Positions 27,240 through 33,634 of a stretch of 43,135 nucleotides of DNA are shown piece after piece. The stretch is from NCBI RefSeq assembly GCF_023502205.1, contig NZ_JAMFLG010000038.1:1-43135 (forward strand), in the 5' to 3' direction. Every line of letters starts with the position of its first letter. Position 1 is the stretch's first letter. Both the position numbers and the translations under genes were made by a program. Source of the DNA: Aquiflexum sp. TKW24L (GTDB lineage Bacteria > Bacteroidota > Bacteroidia > Cytophagales > Cyclobacteriaceae). The notes beneath the pieces were generated by a model. That model made no database searches, was not told the origin of the DNA, and worked only from the letters and a program-made list of their open reading frames with translations.

Positions 27240-27253
27240 GTTTTCCTTGATTT

Positions 27254-27673
27254 TCAATCGGTACCGCCCGAGCCAAGTTTTTTGATGCCATTGATCAAAT
27301 CTTGGAAATAAGTCCTTCCTACAGGGACAGAATCATTAGCAATCATTACTTCCCTGGGGTTGATACTTCTGATCTCATCCAGACGGACAATGTAGCTTTT
27401 ATGAATCCTGAAAAATTCTTCTATTGGAAGCACGGATTCAAATTCCTTAAGGATATTTCGGAGAGAAAAGACCTGTGTCCGGGTAACTAATGTAGTATAA
27501 TTACCATCCCCTTTTAGCCAAAGAATATCTACCCATTTCACTTTCACTAAATTTCCTTTGTTACGAATGAAAACCCCATCCTTAATTAGAAAACTATCAA
27601 CTTTTCCGTTGGAATTTCCATTTTCGACCTGCCAGTCTTTATCACTTCTGATTTCTTTGAGTACTTCCTTCAT
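27254..27673 (-). CDS. LytTR-domain DNA-binding regulator without receiver domain
   Basis: 139 residues. After a ~25-residue polar N-terminus, residues ~28-132 form a LytTR domain: FIRNKGNLVKVKWVDILWLKG, GNYTTLVTRTQVFSLRNILKEFE, FFRIHKSYIVRLDEIRSI and VPVGRTYFQDLI. No response-regulator receiver domain is present, so phosphorylation-dependent control as in LytR/AgrA is not expected in this protein itself. It lies 72 nt downstream of the PAS-domain gene on the same strand and the two are probably one unit. Stop-to-stop spacing to queA is 14 nt, with no clear terminator. Confidence 0.9.
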   Translation of the reverse strand: MKEVLKEIRSDKDWQVENGNSNGKVDSFLIKDGVFIRNKGNLVKVKWVDILWLKGDGNYTTLVTRTQVFSLRNILKEFESVLPIEEFFRIHKSYIVRLDEIRSINPREVMIANDSVPVGRTYFQDLINGIKKLGSGGTD

Positions 27674-27745
27674 TACCTATGTCATTTGATCCAATCAATG
27701 AAATAACATCTTGTTAAAGGAATTGTTTTTAATGGACGCAGGCTA

Positions 27746-29053
27746 TCAGATAGAATCTGTTTCGTTGATGGTTTTGGTGTTTTTTCTGATGATCTGATCT
27801 AGGTCTTCGGCTAGAACTTTGAGGTAGGAAAGGTATTTTTGGTTTTCCTTATCCAATTGCTTTTTATCAATCAATTCAAGCAAGCCAAGAATGGACGATA
27901 GTGGAGAACGAAGGACGATGGATTGCGAATAAAGAATCTCTTTTAATATATTGTTTTGCTCCGCAAGATTACCAAGCATCGCCTTGCTATCGTGGATATC
28001 CTTATTGGTATAGATAAAGCCGATAACTTTTTTATTTTGATTGGTAACAGGATAAAACTCATGTTTGAACAACCTTGCTTCTAAAGTTTCATTCAAAAAA
28101 ATTGTTTCTTCAAATGACAGGTTCCTGCCTGCAATAATATCTTCTAAGTGAGTTAAAACCTTTTCTTCCAAACCCGGCAGTAAAAAATGAAGGAATTTTT
28201 GCCCTTCCTTTAAGACTTTGCCGAGGTATTGTCTTACTTGGCCTGAGGCGAGGTCATTGAACCTCATGATTCTCAAATCTTGACTCATGAGATAATAACT
28301 TTGCTCAGAGTTATTCAGGATAGTATCCAATGTCAATTCCAAACGCCCAAGTTCATTACCCAAAAGCTGAACTTCAGACACATCCTTGAAGTAAATATCC
28401 ATCCAACCAAGCCTCGGATGAATGATTATCTGAAACCATTTTCCTGATTCGGAAATAAAATCGTCTATGACCGTAATGGAATCCGTTTCTTTTGCCTTTT
28501 TGAACTGAATTGCATATTCATAAATCTTAGGGTCAGGAAATACCTGCCAGATTTTCTTGTTGATAAGTCCAATGCCGGAGGTTCCGAAAAATGATTCAGC
28601 CATTTTATTGGCAAACTGGATTTCCCAATCACTGTTCATCTGAAAATAAATATCAGATTCCACACTGACTTTATAGCCTATTTCATTTGAAAGGTACTCA
28701 GATTCATTTTTGATGCTGCCCACCCCAAGAATTCCCAAAAAATCACCCTCACTGTTTTTTAAAACTGAAAACTCCCAAGAGATCAGGCTGTTAAAATGAC
28801 TTTGGGAAAAATAAATGATATCATTTGGCTTTCCGATCAATTCTAAAACGAGCGGCTCAACTTCTTCTCTTTGTAAATCATTGAACAATTCAAAAAATTC
28901 AGGTTGGAATGTAACCCCCAACTTAAAGAATTCCCTGAATTTGGAATTGGAATGAATTACGCCACCATCCAAATCCAAAACACTAACCAGGAGACTAGTA
29001 GTTTCTTTGAGGAAAGTGGGCAACAATTCCTTGATTTCTTTGATTTGAACCAT
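27746..29053 (-). CDS. Multi-PAS sensor protein with degenerate HisKA-like segment
   Basis: 435 residues, no signal peptide or membrane helix. Three PAS-like domains can be traced: ~10-125 (LLVSVLDLDGGVIHSNSKF), ~130-235 (SDIYFQMNSDWEIQFANKMAESFFG) and ~240-360 (QSYYLMSQDLRIMRFNDLASGQV). Residues 372-428 resemble a kinase dimerisation helix pair, SQSIVLRSPLSSILGLLELI, in which the usual phospho-acceptor His-Glu of SHELRSPL is Ile379-Val380. No ATPase domain follows. It therefore cannot be a working histidine kinase and may act as a ligand- or redox-responsive dimer that talks to the co-encoded LytTR regulator (inference). Confidence 0.8.
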   Translation of the reverse strand: MVQIKEIKELLPTFLKETTSLLVSVLDLDGGVIHSNSKFREFFKLGVTFQPEFFELFNDLQREEVEPLVLELIGKPNDIIYFSQSHFNSLISWEFSVLKNSEGDFLGILGVGSIKNESEYLSNEIGYKVSVESDIYFQMNSDWEIQFANKMAESFFGTSGIGLINKKIWQVFPDPKIYEYAIQFKKAKETDSITVIDDFISESGKWFQIIIHPRLGWMDIYFKDVSEVQLLGNELGRLELTLDTILNNSEQSYYLMSQDLRIMRFNDLASGQVRQYLGKVLKEGQKFLHFLLPGLEEKVLTHLEDIIAGRNLSFEETIFLNETLEARLFKHEFYPVTNQNKKVIGFIYTNKDIHDSKAMLGNLAEQNNILKEILYSQSIVLRSPLSSILGLLELIDKKQLDKENQKYLSYLKVLAEDLDQIIRKNTKTINETDSI

Positions 29054-29603
29054 TGGGATTAGAAACTGCGGAGGTATCCGGTGATGAATTTGCGAGATAA
29101 TTAAACTTCAGTAAAGACCCGCAATATAAACATTCTCCAAAACACATTTAACAATTAGATTACAAATCTGAAAATCAACACTTTATAAGGAAATCCAAAA
29201 AAGTAATATTACAGCAATAAACTTCAATTTAAATGATAGAAACCGCACAAAAACACCTAGAAATTATTTTCGATGGAAGTGAAAAAATTTTACTTCCAAG
29301 CACCGGTTTCGTTCCAAAAATAAATCCATAAAAATCACGATTTCTAAAATTTCACTAAATGGAATAGATCGAAACTACTGTGCTCAGGTTTATTTCCTAT
29401 TTGTTGATTTAGGTTCAAATTTAGCGGACAGCAGGCCGTCATCAGGTGGTCTTTTGACGATTACCCACACTAATTAAACCTTAGCATTTACCAACAGGCA
29501 TCAATGCGAATAATCATTATATATTTTTTCCGGTTGAAAGTCAACGGATTAATCAGCACAACTTCCTAATTTACTATGGGTGCCCATTTAAAGGTATTTC
29601 AGT
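29054..29603. other. Intergenic region upstream of the PAS gene and tRNA locus
   Basis: About 550 nt with no convincing gene. It must contain the minus-strand promoter for the PAS/LytTR unit. A 32-codon plus-strand frame at 29233-29331 was seen but has no supporting features. No tRNA, repeat or hairpin recognised here. Confidence 0.4.
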
Positions 29604-29636
29604 TTTGTATATCTAATGAATTATCTTTTATATTTG
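29604..29636 (+). promoter_or_regulatory. Bacteroidota consensus promoter for the tRNA-Ser locus
   Basis: TTTG (29604-29607), a 21-nt spacer, then TATATTTG (29629-29636), an exact match to the TAnnTTTG -7 box with the usual TTTG -33 box. It stands 49 nt before the broken tRNA copy and 121 nt before the intact tRNA, so the intact gene is probably read through the broken one. Confidence 0.65.
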
Positions 29637-29684
29637 CATTCCTTAAGTCAAAATACCAAGCCAAGATTTGAGAAAATAACAAAC

Positions 29685-29740
29685 AGAGAGTTGGGTGAGT
29701 GGCTTATCCCGATTGCTATCGGGACAGCAGTTTGCTAAAC
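29685..29740 (+). pseudogene. Broken 5' copy of tRNA-Ser with an 18-nt palindrome in the D-loop
   Basis: Bases 29685-29706 equal the first 22 nt of the intact tRNA-Ser gene downstream (AGAGAGTTGGGTGAGTGGCT...). The next 18 nt are the palindrome TCCCGATTGCTATCGGGA (29707-29724), occupying the place of AAC in the intact gene. Then CAGCAGTTTGCTAAAC repeats the anticodon arm, including the GCT anticodon. The variable arm, T-arm and 3' acceptor strand are missing. About ten bases before the copy also resemble those before the intact gene. It cannot make a functional tRNA. Confidence 0.8.
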
Positions 29741-29756
29741 TTAAATTAAAACAAAT

Positions 29757-29845
29757 AGAGAGTTGGGTGAGTGGCTTAAACCAGCAGTTTGCTAAACTGT
29801 CGTACGGGTAATTCTGTACCGGGGGTTCGAATCCCCCACTCTCTG
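29757..29845 (+). tRNA. tRNA-Ser (anticodon GCU)
   Basis: An 89-nt class II tRNA. Acceptor stem AGAGAGT (29757-29763) pairs with ACTCTCT (29838-29844), discriminator G. Anticodon arm GCAGT-TTGCTAA-ACTGT gives anticodon GCU for AGC/AGU codons. A long variable arm (with GTAC...GTAC pairing) precedes the T-arm GGGGG-TTCGAAT-CCCCC. CCA is not encoded (GCAAAT follows). A terminator follows directly. Confidence 0.93.
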
Positions 29846-29970
29846 CAAATGAAAAGCCTGGCGCATCGCGCTGGGCTTTTTTGTTTTTTAACAAGCCAAG
29901 CTTGCTTGCGCGAAGTGAGAACAAAAAAGTTCGAGGCGAACGGAGTGAGCAGGTTTTTCTTTGCAATTCC
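29830..29970 (+). repeat. Tandem duplication, copy 1 (tRNA 3' end plus terminator plus downstream)
   Basis: Begins in the tRNA T-arm (AATCCCCCACTCTCTGCA), includes the terminator and the stretch with CCAAGCTTGCTTG, GCGAAGTGAGAACAAAAAA and GAGCAGGTTTTTCTTTGCAA. It is matched by a second copy at 29994-30133 with scattered substitutions. Confidence 0.85.
29852..29882 (+). terminator. Terminator of tRNA-Ser
   Basis: Stem AAAAGCC-TG-GCGC / GCGC-TG-GGCTTTT around an ATC loop, with two G-T wobbles, followed by T residues. It starts 6 nt after the tRNA end. Confidence 0.85.
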
Positions 29971-29993
29971 CCCCAATCGGGATCGACGAAGTC

Positions 29994-30133
29994 AATCCCC
30001 CACTCTCTGCAAAGTAAAAGCCTAGCGCATCGCGCTGGGCTTTTTTGATTTTTACGAGCCAAGCTTGCTTAAGCGAAGTGAGAACAAAAAAGACCAAGAC
30101 GAACGATTGAGCAGGATTTTCTTTTGCAACTCC
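29994..30133 (+). repeat. Tandem duplication, copy 2 (orphan tRNA-Ser 3' end plus terminator)
   Basis: Starts with the last 17 nt of the tRNA (AATCCCCCACTCTCTGC), without the rest of the gene, then repeats the terminator (AAAAGCCTAGCGCATCGCGC..., ~30016-30046, with the wobble T-G kept and G-T turned to A-T) and the downstream segment. Copies 1 and 2 are about 164 nt apart. The orphan 3' end is what an attachment site or a collapsed tRNA array would leave. Confidence 0.8.
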
Positions 30134-30140
30134 CTAACCT

Positions 30141-30350
30141 AGGTGTAGTCTAACGTTGGATGCTGCGACTAGGTGTATGCCGATAACTATCGGCATGTAA
30201 TTACACCCTTTTATCCTTCCATCCACGACAATTGTCGGATGCAATTGGACTATTCAACCAAACACCCAAACCTAAGGTAATTCTTGGTAAAATGAATTGC
30301 AAATTCATATAATAGGAAAGCGTAGTTACAAACTACGCTTAGCGGATACG
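30141..30350 (+). repeat. Dispersed non-coding repeat A, copy 1
   Basis: Shares with 33403-33600 the ordered blocks ACGTTGGATGCTRCGACT, a hairpin, CCCTTTTATCCTT, AATTGGACTA, AATTNCAAATTCA and CGTAGTTACAAACTA. In this copy the first hairpin is GGTGTA/TACACC with the 18-nt palindrome TGCCGATAACTATCGGCA (30178-30195) in its loop, and the second is AGCGTAGTT-ACA-AACTACGCT. No open frame is shared by the copies. Confidence 0.75.
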
Positions 30351-30397
30351 CCATTCTATTCCCTGACGGGGAAATCTCCTAAAGTTGACTCTTTCGA

Positions 30398-30635
30398 CCA
30401 ACAGTCTGCCGCGGCTGAGCGAAATATGGGTAGCCATGGGAAAGGTAGTAAACCAAATTCTTTACTTTCTCTAATCTCCATGCATCGCAGCCCGGGGTTT
30501 AAAAGTGCGGTTTTTTCAGTCCTGATTATTCTCGGGATCGGTCACGAATCCCCTAAGAATGAAAATCCTCATTACCGAAATGGTTAGAAACTCCTCCTCA
30601 AAACAAAAATCCCCCTTCAGGGGGCAGGGGGTAGA
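30398..30635 (+). repeat. ~239-bp repeat B, left locus unit 1
   Basis: Starts CCAACAGTCTGCCGCGG and ends CAGGGGGTAGA. Internal landmarks: GAGCGAAATAT, TAGCCATGGG, TCCATGCATCGCAGCCC, GATCGGTCACGAATCCCC, GAATGAAAATCCTCATTACC and the hairpin CCCCC-TTCA-GGGGG. The same landmarks in the same order occur at 42581-42819. A decayed copy of the 18-nt palindrome, TCCTGATTATTCTCGGGA, lies at 30520-30537. Confidence 0.85.
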
Positions 30636-30803
30636 CCAACAACCCCGAAGTGGGCTGAATATTAATAACCCCGTGCAAGGGGCTACTTCACTTCTCATAT
30701 TCAAATAAATTTCCATGCACCGCCGCTCGGGGATTTGAAAGGGTATGAGTTGGAATTTCGGTCACGAATCTTCTTAGAATGAAAATCCTCATTACCGAAA
30801 TGG
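30636..30803 (+). repeat. ~239-bp repeat B, left locus unit 2 (shortened)
   Basis: Begins CCAACAACCCCGAAG, exactly 238 nt after unit 1. It keeps CCCCGTGCAAGG, TTTCCATGCACCGCCGCTC, GGTCACGAATC and GAATGAAAATCCTCATTACC (from 30777) but lacks the palindrome and the CCCCC-TTCA-GGGGG end. Confidence 0.8.
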
Positions 30804-30934
30804 GGGGAGAATTTTATAGTTTTTTCTTTTTCAATCATTTGATAAATACTTCTCCTATCCTTCTTGTGTCACTTTTTGCCTTACCACAAATGATACATAA
30901 TAGAAATTATTTCAAAAATTATATTTCATGTCGG

Positions 30935-30967
30935 TTTGTCGACTCCAAACAAGGGATAATACTTTAG
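30935..30967 (+). promoter_or_regulatory. Candidate promoter for the AraC/DJ-1 genes
   Basis: TTTG (30935-30938), 21-nt spacer, TACTTTAG (30960-30967), one mismatch from TAnnTTTG. It stands 143 nt upstream of the AraC-gene ATG. The rest of 30804-31110 is AT-rich and holds no gene I can support. Confidence 0.35.
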
Positions 30968-31110
30968 GAGGAACACAACGCATCCTCATTTTTTCCCAAC
31001 AAACATTTTAAATTTCCAACTTCTCTTTTAAAGTAAATTGGTAGTTTTACTAGTATAAATCGGAATAAAATCCTTTCTGATAACTTACAAACAAATTCAA
31101 AGGAGTTTCC

Positions 31111-32151
31111 ATGGAAGACCTTACAGCAAGTAATATCGCGCTGGTTATAATCAGCGGTTTGGGTGTAATTCATGGCCTTTTTCTCGCAGCTTTTCTATTT
31201 TTACACAATAGAGGAAATAGCTTGTCCAATCGGCTTCTCGGTTTTCTCCTTATTATTCTGTCATTCAGGGTTGGCAAATCCGTTCTACTTGAGTTTACTC
31301 CTGACCTTAATGTGAAGATCATTTTCATTGGACTAGGTTCCATGTTACTTATCGGCCCTTTATTTTACCTATTTTCAAAATCCTTACTCTCGCGCTCATT
31401 TACCATCAGAAAGACTCATATTCTACATTTCCTTCCTGCTCTTTTAGGACTATTTTTTGGTTTATGGATTGAAGAAAGTCACCTCAGGTCCTACCCAATC
31501 TGGATTTTTCTATTTGCTTATGGTATATACTATGGCCATTACATCATGTATGTCATCTACAGTTACAGAGAAGCTCAAAAAGCTTCTACCATTCAATCTT
31601 CCAATTTTCAACTGCTTAGGCTAATCTTCATCGGTCTATTGTCAATTTGGTTTGTTTATTTTCTAAATCTATTTGATGAAGACATACCCTACATTATTGG
31701 CCCTATTCTTTATTCCATTGTCGCATACTCCCTCAGCTATGTAGTGATCAAAAATCGGTTTATTGACAAAGTAGATCACGAAAAATATAAGTCCACTCAA
31801 ATTACGGAGAATCTGGGTGATGAAATCTATTCGAGAATTCAGCATTTGATGATAGTAGACAAGAAATTTAAAAATCCGGATCTGACTCTCAAATCCCTCA
31901 GCGAGCAATTAAAACAGAGTCCACAGATAGTATCAATGGTAATCAACCAAAAAAGCGGTAAAAACTTCAACACCTATATCAATCAATACCGCATCGAAGA
32001 AGCTTCAAAACAACTTCGCGATTCAAAATTTGAGCATTATACAATATCAGCCATTGCAATGGAATCCGGATTTAATAGCATCTCCAGTTTTAATTCCGCC
32101 TTCAAAAAACATACAAGTTTAACCCCTTTGGCATTTCGCAACATGCGGTAG
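31111..32151 (+). CDS. Membrane-integrated AraC-family regulator
   Basis: 346 residues. An unusually good ribosome site for this phylum (AGGAG at 31101, 5 nt spacing) fixes the ATG. Residues ~8-225 contain about seven hydrophobic helices (ALVIISGLGVIHGLFLAAFLF to YSIVAYSLSYVVI). Residues ~245-346 are an AraC double helix-turn-helix: LTLKSLSEQLKQSPQIVSMVI, then NTYINQYRIEEASKQL, and ISAIAMESGFNSISSFNSAFKKHTSLTPLAFR. This membrane-bound AraC layout is common in Bacteroidota and should sense a signal at the membrane. The DJ-1/PfpI gene 83 nt downstream is the likeliest target or partner. Confidence 0.9.
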   Translation: MEDLTASNIALVIISGLGVIHGLFLAAFLFLHNRGNSLSNRLLGFLLIILSFRVGKSVLLEFTPDLNVKIIFIGLGSMLLIGPLFYLFSKSLLSRSFTIRKTHILHFLPALLGLFFGLWIEESHLRSYPIWIFLFAYGIYYGHYIMYVIYSYREAQKASTIQSSNFQLLRLIFIGLLSIWFVYFLNLFDEDIPYIIGPILYSIVAYSLSYVVIKNRFIDKVDHEKYKSTQITENLGDEIYSRIQHLMIVDKKFKNPDLTLKSLSEQLKQSPQIVSMVINQKSGKNFNTYINQYRIEEASKQLRDSKFEHYTISAIAMESGFNSISSFNSAFKKHTSLTPLAFRNMR

Positions 32152-32171
32152 AATGATCAGTTACTCTTTCG

Positions 32172-32183
32172 AAATGATCATTT
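32172..32183. promoter_or_regulatory. Palindrome between the AraC and DJ-1 genes
   Basis: AAATGATCATTT is a perfect 12-bp palindrome; a further AATGATCA half lies at 32152-32159, directly after the AraC stop. It stands 52 nt before the DJ-1 ATG. It may be an operator or, with the upstream half, a weak hairpin. No T-run follows. Confidence 0.4.
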
Positions 32184-32234
32184 AGGGAGTTTAGATGTCA
32201 TGACCGTATTTTCTTTGTTGAAAAAAATATACTC

Positions 32235-33332
32235 ATGTCAAGAACTAATAAATTTGTAAAATGGTCACTGATTGGGGTGGCAGGAATAATAGTTTTGTTG
32301 GTGGCTTTCGGATGGTGGATTATGAGCTTGGTAGCCCCACCAGATCCATCAGCTGAAAATCTCCCAAATGTATTACCAAACTCACTGTCCTATCTGACAG
32401 AAAATCCGGTGCTAAAAAGAGGAAAAATTTTAGCCGTAGTTACCAGTGCGGGATCTTTTGAAAGCACAGGTAAGAAAACGGGATACGAACTTACAGAGCT
32501 TTCCCTAGCCTATTATGTGTTTGAAGCCAATGGATTTGAAGTGGACATTGCAAGTCCACAAGGAGGTGAGCCTCCCATGGTACTCGATGATGAAGATATG
32601 GGCGCCTTCGATTATGCCTTTCTAAATGACCCGCTTGCTCAACGAAAAGCAAAAAGTACCATCGTGATGGATAGCGTTAATATAGAGGAATACGATGCTA
32701 TCTACTTTGTGGGCGGCAAAGGTGCAATGTTTGATTTCCCTGAATCGAAAGCTATTCAACAGGCCATCCAAATATCCCACGAGAAAGGAAAAGTAATTGG
32801 TGCAATTTGCCATGGCCCTGCTGCCTTGGTAAATGTAAAATTGAATGATGGCACTTTTTTTCTAAAAGGCCGCAAGGTAAGTTCATTTACAAACAGGGAA
32901 GAACTTTTCTTAATCAAAGATGCTCGGGACCTGTTCCCATTCCTATTACAGGATAAGCTGATAGAAAATGGTGCTTTGTTTTCTGAAGGAGCCATGTATC
33001 TTGAAAATGTCATCGCTGATGGAAACCTAATCACAGGTCAAAACCCCTGGTCCACCTGGGGAGTAGCTGAAGCTATGATCAAGCAATTAGGTTATGAACC
33101 GAAAAAAAGGCAAAAGACTGACGCCGAAAATGCGGTATTGGTTTTAAATGCCTACGAGAAGCAAGGCTATAAAAGTGCCAAAAAAGTCATTGAAGACTTG
33201 AAATTTGGTGAGAAAGAATTAATCAACAGAAATCTGATAGCCATGCACGCAGTGGTATCAGCGATGCGGTGGGAAATTTCAAAAGGGTTTGGGATTATTG
33301 GGCTGTTATGGCATGCAAAGTCACTTTCTTGA
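32235..33332 (+). CDS. Membrane-anchored DJ-1/PfpI (type 1 glutamine amidotransferase-like) protein
   Basis: 365 residues. One N-terminal transmembrane helix (WSLIGVAGIIVLLVAFGWWIM, residues ~10-30) anchors it. Residues ~62-290 form a DJ-1/PfpI domain of the Hsp31 class: KILAVVTSAGSF, TGYELTELSLAYYVFEANGFEVDIASPQGG, YDAIYFVGGKGAMFD and the nucleophile elbow GAICHGPAAL with Cys192-His193; Glu85 is the likely elbow partner. GNLITGQNPWSTWGVAEAM closes the domain. The last ~65 residues are an extra helical region not needed for the fold. Related proteins are glyoxalases, chaperones or proteases; the activity here is undetermined. Same strand as the membrane AraC gene. Confidence 0.88.
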   Translation: MSRTNKFVKWSLIGVAGIIVLLVAFGWWIMSLVAPPDPSAENLPNVLPNSLSYLTENPVLKRGKILAVVTSAGSFESTGKKTGYELTELSLAYYVFEANGFEVDIASPQGGEPPMVLDDEDMGAFDYAFLNDPLAQRKAKSTIVMDSVNIEEYDAIYFVGGKGAMFDFPESKAIQQAIQISHEKGKVIGAICHGPAALVNVKLNDGTFFLKGRKVSSFTNREELFLIKDARDLFPFLLQDKLIENGALFSEGAMYLENVIADGNLITGQNPWSTWGVAEAMIKQLGYEPKKRQKTDAENAVLVLNAYEKQGYKSAKKVIEDLKFGEKELINRNLIAMHAVVSAMRWEISKGFGIIGLLWHAKSLS

Positions 33333-33402
33333 CAGTTTCATTATTCAAATCAAAAGAGTTAATGATTTAATCCATCTCCTTCTGGGAGGATATAAAAGAT
33401 GC

Positions 33403-33600
33403 ACCAGGGGTGTATTCATACGTTGGATGCTACGACTGGGTGGAATTTGTAATTCCACCCTTTTATCCTTTTCAATTTGTAATTGGACTAGCCAAACAAT
33501 CGCGCAAAAAGAATATTGGTAGGCATATTGTGAATTACAAATTCAATGCGATACAAAGGCGTAGTTACAAACTAGCGCCAGTATAATTGGACTAGCCAAC
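33403..33600 (+). repeat. Dispersed non-coding repeat A, copy 2
   Basis: Fills most of the 302-nt gap between the DJ-1 gene and the convergent FAD oxidoreductase gene. It has ACGTTGGATGCTACGACT, the hairpin GGGTGGAATT-TGT-AATTCCACCC, CCTTTTATCCTTTT, AATTGGACTAGCCAAACAA, TTACAAATTCA and a second hairpin GGCGTAGTT-ACA-AACTAGCGCC. Compared with copy 1 the arms of both hairpins differ at paired positions. The segment AATTGGACTAGCCAACC appears a second time near 33584. Confidence 0.75.
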
Positions 33601-33634
33601 CAATCAAGCAAACTGAATATAGATAATAAGAAAG

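Noticed and set aside
27240-27253. Terminator between queA and the LytTR gene
   Set aside because: Only 14 nt lie between the stops and no convincing stem with T-run is visible.
29233-29331. 32-codon plus-strand frame starting MIETAQKHLEII
   Set aside because: Short, no ribosome site, no recognisable family and no neighbouring partner; could be chance in AT-rich DNA.
29643-30062. 139-aa minus-strand ORF (contains AESGGFEPPVQN)
   Set aside because: It is antisense to the tRNA-Ser gene and its duplicated 3' end. The peptide is the translation of the reverse T-arm, and the two halves repeat because the DNA is duplicated.
30297-30587. 96-aa plus-strand ORF in the repeat region
   Set aside because: It crosses the boundary of repeats A and B, and the frame is not kept in the other copies.
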